16,814 nucleotides of DNA from an uncultured Gemmatimonadota bacterium. GTDB taxonomy: Bacteria; Gemmatimonadota; Gemmatimonadetes; Gemmatimonadales; Gemmatimonadaceae. The stretch is taken from positions 1 to 16,814 of the forward strand of contig CAMLHT010000051.1 in NCBI GenBank assembly GCA_946479895.1. Direction: 5' to 3'. This document shows positions 7,421-14,619 of the stretch, in pieces. Each line of letters starts with the position of its first letter. Position 1 is the first letter of the stretch. Below the pieces are notes generated by a model that saw nothing but the letters and a program-made list of their open reading frames with translations, was not told the origin of the DNA and did no database searches. The position numbers and the translations under genes were made by a program.

Positions 7421-7531
7421 CCACGGCTACGGTCGCGGTGATGGACGCCACCGTCCAGGCGGGAGGCGAGGGCTTATCCCGGGGCCGGGAATGACGCACT
7501 ATTGTGCTCACCCCCGAACCGCGAGCCCCTG

Positions 7532-8824
7532 ATGACCGACCGCCGCCAGTTCGTCTCGACCATGTTCGCCGCCGGTGTCGCGACGCCGGTGCTGAACTCA
7601 TCCGCGTTCCGCCGCGTCTCCGAGGCGGCGGCGATCGCCGGCAGCAAGGCCCCGCTGGCCCTCTCCGAGGACGAAACGTACTGGGGGACGATCCGCCGGG
7701 CGTTCGCGCTCGACGACACGATCGTCAATCTCAACAACGGCTACACGAGTCCCGCCCCCGAGGTCGCGATCGAGCAGCTCGTCCGCGACATCCGCTTCTC
7801 GAATGAATCGCCGGTCGAGCACATGGCCCGGCTCCTGGAGCCCCGCATCGAAGTCGTGCGCGACGGGCTCGCGAAGGAGTTCGGCTGCGACCCGGAGGAG
7901 ATGGCGATCACCCGCAACGCGTCCGAGTCCAACCTCACCGTCGTCCACGGCCTGAACCTGAAGCGCGGCGACGAAGTGATCGTCACCACCCAGAACTACG
8001 GCCGGATGGTGAACGGCTGGAAGCAGCGCGCGCTCCGCGAGGGCATCGTGGTGAAGGAGATCAGGCTCGACACGCCGCCGAAATCCGACGAGGACGTCGT
8101 GCGCGCGTTCGAGGCCGCGATCACGCCCAACACCCGGGTGATCGAGGTCATGCACATCAGCTTCATGACGGGCTACATCGCCCCGGTGAAGAAGATCGCC
8201 GACATGGCGCACCGGCACGGCGTGATGGTGACGGTGGACGGCGCGCACGCCTTCGCCCACTTCCCCTTCACGCGCGACGACCTCGGCGGCGACTTCTACG
8301 GCGCGAGCCTCCACAAGTGGCTCGCCGCGCCGATCGGCACCGGCCTGCTCTACGTGAAGCGGGACAACATCAAGGGGCTGTGGCCGCTGTTCGCGCAGAA
8401 CCAGGGGCAGGACGGCAACATCCGGAAGTTCGAGGAGATCGGCACCCACCCGGTTGCGAACCACAACGCGATCGCGGTGTCGCTCGCGTTCCACCGGAGC
8501 ATCGGCGCCGAGCGGAAGATCGCGCGGCTGCGCGCGCTCCGCGACCGCTGGGCCAATCGTCTCCTGAAGGAGAGCGACCGCGTCGAGCTGCTGACGGCCC
8601 TCGGGCCGAACACCAACGGCGCCATCGCGGTGTTCAACGTGAAGGGCATGGACATGGGGAAGCTCAACGGCTGGCTCTGGAACAACCACAAGATCTCCAC
8701 CGCCGGCATGAACCATCCCGAGTTCACCGGATTGCGGATCACGCCGAACGTCTACACGACGCTCGACGAGATCGACCGCTTCACCGACAAGGTGCTGCTG
8801 GCGATCCGGACGGGAATGGTCTGA
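7532..8824 (+). CDS. Tat-signal class V aminotransferase-fold PLP enzyme (isopenicillin-N-epimerase-like)
   Basis: The 430-residue enzyme belongs to the fold-type I, class V aminotransferase group that includes isopenicillin N epimerase, cysteine desulfurases and kynureninase. The PLP-binding lysine is K262 in SLHKW, with the cofactor-contacting D236 in VDGAHAF and H239. ITRNASESN at about residues 125-133 matches the phosphate-binding region. The N-terminus (DRRQF followed by a short hydrophobic, Ala-rich stretch to about residue 25) is a twin-arginine signal, implying export of the folded, cofactor-loaded enzyme. ATG 7532 is chosen because it places the twin-arginine motif at the very start; an upstream in-frame TTG at 7502 would add ten residues. 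The stop overlaps the next ATG by one base (TGATG), so the following lipoprotein is translationally coupled. The substrate is unknown. Confidence 0.9.
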   Translation: MTDRRQFVSTMFAAGVATPVLNSSAFRRVSEAAAIAGSKAPLALSEDETYWGTIRRAFALDDTIVNLNNGYTSPAPEVAIEQLVRDIRFSNESPVEHMARLLEPRIEVVRDGLAKEFGCDPEEMAITRNASESNLTVVHGLNLKRGDEVIVTTQNYGRMVNGWKQRALREGIVVKEIRLDTPPKSDEDVVRAFEAAITPNTRVIEVMHISFMTGYIAPVKKIADMAHRHGVMVTVDGAHAFAHFPFTRDDLGGDFYGASLHKWLAAPIGTGLLYVKRDNIKGLWPLFAQNQGQDGNIRKFEEIGTHPVANHNAIAVSLAFHRSIGAERKIARLRALRDRWANRLLKESDRVELLTALGPNTNGAIAVFNVKGMDMGKLNGWLWNNHKISTAGMNHPEFTGLRITPNVYTTLDEIDRFTDKVLLAIRTGMV

Positions 8825-9348
8825 TGCGAGCGGCGCACTGGCTCGGTGTCGCCGCGCTCGGCGCGCTCGTCGCGTGCGGAAGGGACAGCGGGCGGCCGGC
8901 GGATTCCGGGACGGCGGCTGCCCCCGGCACGCCCGCCGCGCCCGCGCCGGTCACGTTCACCCTCGCGGACTTCGGAAAGCTGCGCTGGCTCGAGGGCGCA
9001 TGGCGCGGCACCATGCCGAACGGGGCGCTGTTCCACGAGACCTATCATTTCGTCGACGACTCGACGATCGCGATGGGCGGCCACACCGACTCGACGCTGA
9101 AGACCAAGGCCGACAGCGCGCGATGGGTCTTCCGTGGCGGCGCGGTGATCGACTCCGGCGGGAGCGTCGTATACCACGCGTCCCGGATCGACTCGGCGGG
9201 CATCGACTTCCGTGCCGATCCCGATCCGAGCCATCACTTCACGTTCACCCGCGAGGGCAGCGATGCGTGGACGGCGAGGATCTTCTCCAGGGGTCCCGAT
9301 GGCGCCGAGCGCGTGACGGTGTACCCGATGCGGCGGATCGGGAGATGA
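8824..9348 (+). CDS. Lipoprotein with a lipocalin-like/DUF6265-like domain
   Basis: The 174-residue product carries a lipoprotein signal ending L15-V-A-C18, then a Pro/Ala-rich linker (about 25-45). A single beta-rich domain follows: LRWLEGAWRGT, ALFHETYHFVDDSTIAMGGH, ADSARWVFRGGAVID and a C-terminal VTVYPMRRI. The WLEGxW opening and alternating strands resemble DUF6265 or other small lipocalin-like beta-barrels; the family call is tentative and no ligand can be named. The ATG overlaps the stop of the PLP enzyme (TGATG), so the two are made together and may both act outside the cytoplasm. The gene converges on the symporter gene, 36 bp away. Confidence 0.8.
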   Translation: MRAAHWLGVAALGALVACGRDSGRPADSGTAAAPGTPAAPAPVTFTLADFGKLRWLEGAWRGTMPNGALFHETYHFVDDSTIAMGGHTDSTLKTKADSARWVFRGGAVIDSGGSVVYHASRIDSAGIDFRADPDPSHHFTFTREGSDAWTARIFSRGPDGAERVTVYPMRRIGR

Positions 9349-9367
9349 GACCGGTCGAATGGTGATC

Positions 9368-9387
9368 TGAAACGTCGCCGGGTTTCA
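9368..9387. terminator. Weak hairpin between converging genes
   Basis: TGAAAC (9368-9373) and GTTTCA (9382-9387) form a 6-bp stem with an eight-base loop, and the second arm includes the symporter stop codon. It lies in the gap between two convergent genes, where a bidirectional terminator is expected. There is no T-tract and the stem is short, so the call is weak. Confidence 0.3.
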
Positions 9388-10713
9388 AGCGGCACTGTCG
9401 CGTCCAACACCTCTCTCTTCGCGCATTGCGTCACCTGGAACCGACACGGCTTCGCCCATCGGCGTCCCTGCATTCCTGGGGCTGATGAGCGTCGCGGCCG
9501 CGAGATGCCCCGTGACGTTCAGGGGAGTCTTGAAGAAATCGGGAATGAGATCGAGCGCGATCAGGACGCCGATCGACTCCGCCGGAATCCCCGCCGCGAC
9601 GAAGAACGGCGCGACGACGAACAGGCTCGCGCTCGGGATGCCGGGAACGCTGAAGCTCATCAGCACCGAGGTGACCACGATCGAGAGGATCGTTGCGCCC
9701 GGAAGGTCGATGCCGTAGAGCTTCGCCGCGAAAAGCGCCATCACCAGCCATGAGACCGGCTGGTTCAGGCGAAGGAGCGACACCGCCAGCGGAAGGGTGA
9801 AGGCCGAGCTGGCCCGCGGGAGGCGCAGGACGGAATCGGCGGCCTCGAGGTTCGCGGGCAGTGCCGCCATCGACGTGCGCGTGCTCGCCGCCACCACCTG
9901 GCCGGGGAGCGCCGCCCGCGCGAAGGTCCCCAGCGATGCGCGGCGGGATACCATCACGATCACGTAGAGCGAGACCATCACCGCCACGCAGAACGCCGCG
10001 TGCGCGACGAGGTAGAAGCCCACCGCGCCGAAGATGCCCGTCCCCACGCGGGTGGCGAGCGCCAGTGCCAGCGCGAACACCCCGACCGGCGCGGCCGCCA
10101 GGATCCAGCGGACCATGACCGTCGATGCCGCGGCGATTCCGGCGAAGAGGTCGATGACCGGCTGGCGCAGCGCGTCGTTCAGCGTGCCGACGGCGAGCCC
10201 GAACACGATGGTGAAGACCACGAGCGGCAGCATCGCGCCATCCGCCGCCGCCCCGATGGGGTTCGCCGGAATGAGCGATACGAACCAGGACGAGAGGGAC
10301 GGCATCGCCGGCGCGTCCAACGGCGCGGCGCTCGCCCGGATGAGCCGCGACGCCTCGGGGTCGATCACGAGATACTCGAACACCAGCGGCGCGGCGAAGC
10401 CGGTGATGATGGCGGCGACGACGAGCAGCCCGAAGAACACCGCGAACGCGCGCAGGCCGAGCTGCCTCGCCATCGTCGGACCGGCGCCCGAGATGGCGAC
10501 GATCAGCGACGAGACGATGAGCGGGATGACCGTCATCCGGATGGCGTTGACCCACATCGTCCCCACCGGCTCGACGAACCGGACGGCAGCCATCGCCGGC
10601 GACGAGCCGGAGCGGAGGACGAGGATGCCGGCGGCAAGGCCGGCGACGAGGGCAGCCAGCGCGAAGAGTGGCGCGCGGCTCGCGCGGGTGGTGGGCGAGG
10701 CGAGTGGGCTCAG
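9385..10713 (-). CDS. Dicarboxylate/amino acid:cation symporter family protein (DAACS), probable CTG start
   Basis: This is a polytopic inner-membrane transporter of the GltP/DctA family. Recognised parts include the HP1 region TRTSMAALP (residues 278-286), the HP2-like SFSVPGIPSASLF, and the TM8 block D388-LIPDFFKT-PLNVTGH403. The first ATG (10593) would leave out transmembrane segment 1. In-frame upstream sequence encodes a basic leader and a hydrophobic stretch (APLFALAALVAGLAAGILVL). An in-frame TAG lies upstream, and no ATG, GTG or TTG occurs in between. CTG at 10713-10711 has GGAG seven bases before it, so it is taken as the start (442 residues). The NMDGT cation-binding motif is absent, replaced by a region reading SSAFTLP (302-308), and the Arg and Asp of TM8 are Lys and His. 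The substrate and coupling ion are therefore uncertain. It is divergent from the 10761 lipoprotein. Confidence 0.85.
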   Translation of the reverse strand: MSPLASPTTRASRAPLFALAALVAGLAAGILVLRSGSSPAMAAVRFVEPVGTMWVNAIRMTVIPLIVSSLIVAISGAGPTMARQLGLRAFAVFFGLLVVAAIITGFAAPLVFEYLVIDPEASRLIRASAAPLDAPAMPSLSSWFVSLIPANPIGAAADGAMLPLVVFTIVFGLAVGTLNDALRQPVIDLFAGIAAASTVMVRWILAAAPVGVFALALALATRVGTGIFGAVGFYLVAHAAFCVAVMVSLYVIVMVSRRASLGTFARAALPGQVVAASTRTSMAALPANLEAADSVLRLPRASSAFTLPLAVSLLRLNQPVSWLVMALFAAKLYGIDLPGATILSIVVTSVLMSFSVPGIPSASLFVVAPFFVAAGIPAESIGVLIALDLIPDFFKTPLNVTGHLAAATLISPRNAGTPMGEAVSVPGDAMREERGVGRDSAA

Positions 10714-10720
10714 GACCGGG

Positions 10721-10724
10721 CTCC
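10721..10724 (-). promoter_or_regulatory. Shine-Dalgarno site supporting the CTG start of the symporter
   Basis: GGAG on the minus strand (10724-10721) is followed by seven bases and then CTG at 10713, an ideal spacing. No ATG, GTG or TTG occurs in that frame between the upstream TAG and ATG 10593, so this site decides the start chosen. Confidence 0.6.
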
Positions 10725-10725
10725 G

Positions 10726-10754
10726 TTGGGCTGGGAAAACCTACGACATAGCTT
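10726..10754 (+). promoter_or_regulatory. Candidate promoter of the 10761 lipoprotein gene (leaderless type)
   Basis: TTGGGC (10726-10731), a 17-bp spacer and TAGCTT (10749-10754) form a plausible sigma-70 promoter. The -10 ends six bases before the ATG at 10761, so the transcript would begin at or beside the start codon. It overlaps the opposing symporter promoter. Confidence 0.5.
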
Positions 10755-10766
10755 GCGGCAATGGAA
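10738..10766 (-). promoter_or_regulatory. Candidate promoter of the symporter gene
   Basis: On the minus strand, TTCCAT (10766-10761) and TAGGTT (10743-10738) are separated by 17 bp. Transcription would start near 10731, leaving a short 5' leader that contains the GGAG site before the CTG. It overlaps the divergent promoter of the neighbouring lipoprotein, so the two genes may compete or share control. Confidence 0.42.
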
Positions 10767-11336
10767 AACCTCTCTCGCCGTCTCATGCGCGTGGTGCCGG
10801 TGGCGACCGCCGTGTTGATCGGTGCCTGCGCGTCGGAATCGCCGGAGCCGGCAGCCCGCCGCGTGGCAGCCGTGATCGCCGCACCGGACTTCGGCGCGCT
10901 CGCGGGGCTCGCCCACCCGGAGAAGGGAATCCGGTTCAGCCCTTACTCGCGCGTGGATACCGCGACCGACCGGCGGCTGAGCCGCGAGCAGATTCGCGTG
11001 CTCTCCACCAGCCCCGATTCGCTGCTCTGGGGCAGCTACGACGGATCGGGTGAGCCGATCAGGCTGACCTTCCGGCAGTACTTCGCGAAGTTCGTGCGGG
11101 ACTTCGACCTCCTGTCCGCGCCGCGCGTGGCCGTCGACTCCGCTCCGATGGGCACCGGCAACTCGATCAACAACATCCGCGAGGCGTATCCGGGCGCGCG
11201 GATCGTCGAGTTCAACACGCCGGGCACGGATCCGCGCTACGGCGGGATGGACTGGCGGAGCCTGTGGATCGTTCTCGAGCGGTCAGGCCCGCGATGGTAC
11301 GTCGTCGGACTGGTGCACGGGAGCTGGACGATCTGA
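10761..11336 (+). CDS. Lipoprotein of unknown function
   Basis: The 191-residue product has a signal peptide with lipobox I20-G-A-C23 and so is probably membrane-anchored outside the cytoplasm. The mature part has recognisable conserved-looking stretches: GLAHPEKGIRFSPYSRV, LLWGSYDGSGEPIRLTFRQYF, then YGGMDWRSLWIVLE and WYVVGLVHGSWTI at the C-terminus. These resemble uncharacterised proteins of diverse bacteria, but no function is known to me. A second in-frame ATG at 10785 (codon 9) would still retain the hydrophobic segment and lipobox. A promoter-like pair ends six bases before the ATG. The last 54 bases overlap the convergent diguanylate cyclase gene. Confidence 0.75.
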   Translation: MENLSRRLMRVVPVATAVLIGACASESPEPAARRVAAVIAAPDFGALAGLAHPEKGIRFSPYSRVDTATDRRLSREQIRVLSTSPDSLLWGSYDGSGEPIRLTFRQYFAKFVRDFDLLSAPRVAVDSAPMGTGNSINNIREAYPGARIVEFNTPGTDPRYGGMDWRSLWIVLERSGPRWYVVGLVHGSWTI

Positions 11337-12461
11337 GCCCTCGTCCGCCGCGAGTATCCGGTGGCTCATGGCGTCCTTGCCGGTGTGCTTCACCTCGTAC
11401 ATCAGCGTGTCGGCCGCCTGCGTCATCTCACCGATGCTGACATCGCTGCCGCGAGCCGTCACCGCGCCCACGCTGAGGGTCACGCCCCACTGACCACGCA
11501 CCAGCGCGTCGGCGACGACCTTCCGCACGCGCTCCACGGCGCGCTCCGGCGGCTCGGCGCGATTGTCCGGCAGGAGCATGGCGAATTCGTCACCCCCGAG
11601 CCGGCCCGCGACGTCGATCTCGCGAACGGCGGCGCGGATGGCCTCGCCGACTGCCCGCAGCAGCCGGTCGCCGGCGGCGTGACCGCGCGCATCGTTCACC
11701 TGCTTGAATCCGTCGAGGTCGAAGGTCACCAGCGTGATCGCCGAGCCGTTCCGGCGCGCGCGGAGCAGCTCGCGCGTCGCGAGCTCCTCGAAGCCCAGCC
11801 GGTTGAACAGCCCCGTCAGCGGGTCCGTCCGCGCCAGCGTGGACTGCTGATGTGACAGGCGCATCATCAGCAGGACCATCAGGGCGGCGGCGCCGCCGAG
11901 GGCGGCCAGCGCGACCGAGGCGAGCGCCCAGCGACGCTCGAGGACCGAGACGCGCTCGCGCATCGCGCCCACCTCGTCGCCGATGAACTTCTCGAGCGTC
12001 TCACCCTCGTCGAGGGCGGCGCGATACTTCTGCTGCTGTTCGCCGAGTCGATCGATGGCCGCCTCTATCGACTGGCGACCGGCGACGAGGTCGTCGTTGC
12101 TGCGATTCCAGTCGTACGCGGCCGCGGCCAGCCGACTCGCCAGCCCGAGGAGCGTGCTGTCCGGACCCTTCACGGCCGCCAGCCTCGCGAGGGCACTGTC
12201 CTGCGCCGTCCGCGCCGACGCATACTCGGCGAGCAGGGCGCGGTCTCGCGTGAGCAGATAGCCGCGAATGGCGCCGACCTCGCGCGCGAGCGCGAGGCGC
12301 ACGTCCGACGCGGCTTCGCGCGCCGGATCGAGGGTGACCGTGTAGACCCGGCGCTGGCGCGCGATGCTTCCCTCGAAGAGGAGAGGCGTCAGCACCAGCG
12401 CCGACAGCGCGAGAATCGCGAGTGCCGCGGCGTTGCGGCCACTCCGAGCGGGGTCCACCAT
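11283..12461 (-). CDS. Membrane-bound diguanylate cyclase (GGDEF) with periplasmic helical sensor
   Basis: The 392-residue protein should synthesise cyclic di-GMP from two GTP. It has TM1 at about 11-29, a helical, Ala-rich extracytoplasmic region at 30-178 (CHASE3 or four-helix-bundle type), TM2 at 179-200 and a GGDEF domain at about 211-370. The active site is intact, RLGGDEF with G289-G290-D291-E292-F293. DPLTGLFNR and FDLDGFKQVND are the usual GTP and metal-binding blocks. REID at 280-283, five residues before GGDEF, is the RxxD inhibitory site, so product inhibition is likely. No EAL domain is present. The start is ATG 12461, six bases after TACTAT; there is no usable Shine-Dalgarno spacing. 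A perfect 15-bp inverted repeat just upstream may be an operator. The 3' end overlaps the lipoprotein gene by 54 bases. Confidence 0.93.
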   Translation of the reverse strand: MVDPARSGRNAAALAILALSALVLTPLLFEGSIARQRRVYTVTLDPAREAASDVRLALAREVGAIRGYLLTRDRALLAEYASARTAQDSALARLAAVKGPDSTLLGLASRLAAAAYDWNRSNDDLVAGRQSIEAAIDRLGEQQQKYRAALDEGETLEKFIGDEVGAMRERVSVLERRWALASVALAALGGAAALMVLLMMRLSHQQSTLARTDPLTGLFNRLGFEELATRELLRARRNGSAITLVTFDLDGFKQVNDARGHAAGDRLLRAVGEAIRAAVREIDVAGRLGGDEFAMLLPDNRAEPPERAVERVRKVVADALVRGQWGVTLSVGAVTARGSDVSIGEMTQAADTLMYEVKHTGKDAMSHRILAADEGSDRPAPVHQSDDVPSRA

Positions 12462-12467
12462 ATTCCT

Positions 12468-12496
12468 ATAGTATCAGCCGGACCGGCTGGATTCGA
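12468..12496 (-). promoter_or_regulatory. Candidate promoter of the diguanylate cyclase gene
   Basis: TACTAT (12473-12468, minus strand) is a TANNNT -10 box ending six bases before the ATG. TCGAAT (12496-12491), 17 bp upstream, is a weak -35. AGGAA lies only one base from the ATG, too close for a normal ribosome site, so a leaderless transcript is likely. Confidence 0.45.
12475..12489. promoter_or_regulatory. Perfect inverted repeat in the diguanylate cyclase promoter (candidate operator)
   Basis: CAGCCGG-A-CCGGCTG is a perfect palindrome of two 7-base arms around one base. It sits between the candidate -35 and -10 boxes, one base from the -10, a position where a dimeric regulator would block transcription. 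No second copy was noticed in the window. Confidence 0.4.
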
Positions 12497-12686
12497 CTCC
12501 CCATCCCATACAATCCCGTCATGATCGCTCCGGAGGCCCGGACGGTACGCTTGCGGTCGATCGTCGCGTTGCGGCGGAGGCGCGCATTCGCCGGAATACG
12601 TGGCACTCCATTGAAGCGGATGATCACGGTACACACCCGGCATCACGCGGCCGTCTCAGCCGCCACCGGGAGCATTCCAGAAGGTC
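12497..12686. other. Intergenic region with no recognised gene
   Basis: Between the diguanylate cyclase promoter and the gene starting at 12708 there is no convincing coding sequence, RNA gene or terminator. Short open frames exist on both strands but lack ribosome sites and family character. A promoter for the plus-strand operon is presumably here, but none stands out. Confidence 0.4.
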
Positions 12687-12707
12687 GTGCCTGACACGGG
12701 AGGTCAC

Positions 12708-13070
12708 ATGGCAGCGGTCGAAGTGAACAACAGCGCCGAAGTATCGTTGTGGGACTTTCTCGCCCGCCGGGCACGGGGGGCATCCGACGCCCGTCTCGTC
12801 GCCGACGCCGTGGTCGGATTCGTCGTCGCCGCGTCGGCGCTGCTCGCGCAGGGGCCGGTCTGGTACCTCTTTTCGAGCGCCGGTCTCTGCTTCCTCTCGT
12901 TCGGGGCCTGGGGAATGGCCGACCGTGAGCTGTCCGAGCGTGCCGATCCGACGCCGACGGTGCGCTGGCTCGTGGCAGCCCGTATTCTTTCCGCCACGGT
13001 CGGTTTCGTCGCCGCCGTCTTCCTCGTGCTCGGCGTGCTGGGTGTCGCGCTGGGCAGGATCATCAGCTGA
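12708..13070 (+). CDS. Small integral membrane protein, unknown function
   Basis: The 120-residue protein has about three transmembrane segments: roughly residues 31-48 (LVADAVVGFVVAASALLA), 51-71 (VWYLFSSAGLCFLSFGAWGMA) and 88-114 (WLVAARILSATVGFVAAVF and on). A charged loop lies between segments two and three. The N-terminal 30 residues are polar and probably cytoplasmic. No known family is recognised. ATG 12708 is chosen over an in-frame upstream start because GGGAGG lies five bases before it, the best ribosome site in the window. The M28 peptidase gene begins 11 bases after the stop, so the two are probably co-transcribed. Confidence 0.78.
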   Translation: MAAVEVNNSAEVSLWDFLARRARGASDARLVADAVVGFVVAASALLAQGPVWYLFSSAGLCFLSFGAWGMADRELSERADPTPTVRWLVAARILSATVGFVAAVFLVLGVLGVALGRIIS

Positions 13071-13081
13071 CAGGACACAGA

Positions 13082-14617
13082 ATGAATACGCGGACGCTCG
13101 TTGCTCTCCTGATCGTCACTTCCGGCACCGGGGCGGCCGCGCAGGCCAGGACCGGAGCGTCCGGCCCGACGCCGCCGGCGCTGGCGGCGATCACCGAAGC
13201 CGACCTCCGGCGCGACATGTTCGCGCTCGGGGGCGACGCGATGCGGGGGCGCGAGGCCGGGACGCTCGACGAGATGCGCGCTTCCATGTGGGTCGCCGAT
13301 CGCGCCCGCGAGGCCGGCCTGCTGCCGGCCGGCGACGACGGCTCCTACTTCCAGTGGTGGTCCATGCGTCGCACGCGAACGAGCGACGCCAGCCGGGTCG
13401 CGATCGGCGACCGGAGCCTCACGCTCTGGAAGGACGTCATCGTGCTCGCGCCGATGACCGTGGTGATGGATCAGCCGATCGTCTGGGTGGGAGCCGCGCA
13501 GGGCGCCGACCTCGCCGCGATGGACCTCACGGGCAAGGTGGTGGCGGCCGAGCTGATCGCGCCGGCGGTGACGGCGCAGGTGACGCCGCAGAACCAGAGT
13601 CCCTTCAGCGCGCTGGCGATCCGCCAGCGCACCGATTCCCTCGTGTCGCGCGGGGTGAGCGCCATCATCTTCGTGAGCGGCGCGGCGCCGGAGTTCGACG
13701 ACGCGTTCCTCCGCACGGTGCAGCAGCGGATCCGTGGCAGCTACGGGATCGACTCGGCCAACGCGTCACCGAATGCCGGTGGGAGAGGCGGCGGCCGCGG
13801 CAACGCGCAGCGCCAGGTGCCGTCGCTGTGGGTCAGCCGGGAGCTGACGCCGATGGTGCGGGAGCCCGGAGCCCGTCTCTCGCTGCAGCTCGCCGTCGCC
13901 AGCTTCACGTATCCGAGCGTGAACATCGTCGCGAAGGTGCCCGGCACCGACCGCGTGAAGAAGGACGAGATCGTCCTCTTCAGCGGCCACCAGGATCACG
14001 ACGGCGTGCGGTACGACGTGAATGGCGACTCCATCTGGAACGGCGCGGACGACAACGCGTCGGTGGCGGTGGCGCTGCTGGCGATCGGCCGCGCGGTGGC
14101 GAAGAAGCCGATGCACCGCACGGCGCTGTTCGTCTGGCACGGCGCGGAGGAGCGGGGGCTCCTCGGCTCACGCTGGTACTCCGGGCATCCGACCGTCGAG
14201 AAGTCGAAAATCGTGGCCGTGCTCAACGCCGACATGATCGGCCGCAATCACCCCGACTCCGCCGCGCTGCTCGGCGTCCAGCCGCCGCACCTCAACTCGA
14301 ATGCGCTGGTCGCCGCCGCGTACCGGGCGAACGCGATGACCGGCAGGTTCGTCGTGGACACGAGCTGGGACAACCCGCGGCACCGCGAGGGCTGGTACTT
14401 CCGCAGCGATCACCTGCCGTACGCGCGCGCGGGGATCCCGGCGATCATGTTCTCCACGCTGCTGCATCCGGACTACCACACGCCGCGCGACAACCCCGAG
14501 AACATCGACATCGCGAAGCTCACGCGGATGACGAAGTGGATGTACGCGACGGGGTGGATCATCGGCATGGCGCCCGAGCGCCCCGACCTCGTCCCGGGCT
14601 TCAGGCTCGAGCGCTGA
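13082..14617 (+). CDS. Secreted M28-family zinc metallopeptidase
   Basis: The 511-residue protein is an exported aminopeptidase-type M28 enzyme. A signal peptide ends near A20 (GAAAQA). A PA-like region (about 135-275) precedes and interrupts the catalytic part, as in many family members. The two-zinc site is complete by motif: GHQDHDG with H303 and D305, GADDNAS with D323/D324, HGAEERG with catalytic E356 and zinc ligand E357, NADMIG with D384, and DYHTPRDN with H466. FRSDHLPYARAGIP is the usual late block. A low-complexity Gly/Arg/Asn insert (about residues 226-246) lies before PSLWVS. AGGA seven bases before the ATG is a good ribosome site. It follows the small membrane protein by 11 bases and precedes the GNAT gene by two, suggesting one operon. 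Confidence 0.94.
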   Translation: MNTRTLVALLIVTSGTGAAAQARTGASGPTPPALAAITEADLRRDMFALGGDAMRGREAGTLDEMRASMWVADRAREAGLLPAGDDGSYFQWWSMRRTRTSDASRVAIGDRSLTLWKDVIVLAPMTVVMDQPIVWVGAAQGADLAAMDLTGKVVAAELIAPAVTAQVTPQNQSPFSALAIRQRTDSLVSRGVSAIIFVSGAAPEFDDAFLRTVQQRIRGSYGIDSANASPNAGGRGGGRGNAQRQVPSLWVSRELTPMVREPGARLSLQLAVASFTYPSVNIVAKVPGTDRVKKDEIVLFSGHQDHDGVRYDVNGDSIWNGADDNASVAVALLAIGRAVAKKPMHRTALFVWHGAEERGLLGSRWYSGHPTVEKSKIVAVLNADMIGRNHPDSAALLGVQPPHLNSNALVAAAYRANAMTGRFVVDTSWDNPRHREGWYFRSDHLPYARAGIPAIMFSTLLHPDYHTPRDNPENIDIAKLTRMTKWMYATGWIIGMAPERPDLVPGFRLER

Positions 14618-14619
14618 CG

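Noticed and set aside
12475..12510. tRNA-like TTCGA stretch (GGATTCGACTCC) near the diguanylate cyclase promoter
   Set aside because: The flanks do not form a T-arm stem and no acceptor, D or anticodon arm can be found at the required distances.
12925..14619. Very long upstream extension of the GNAT frame
   Set aside because: It is the +1-frame shadow of the M28 peptidase; the GNAT domain starts at ATG 14620 just after the peptidase stop.
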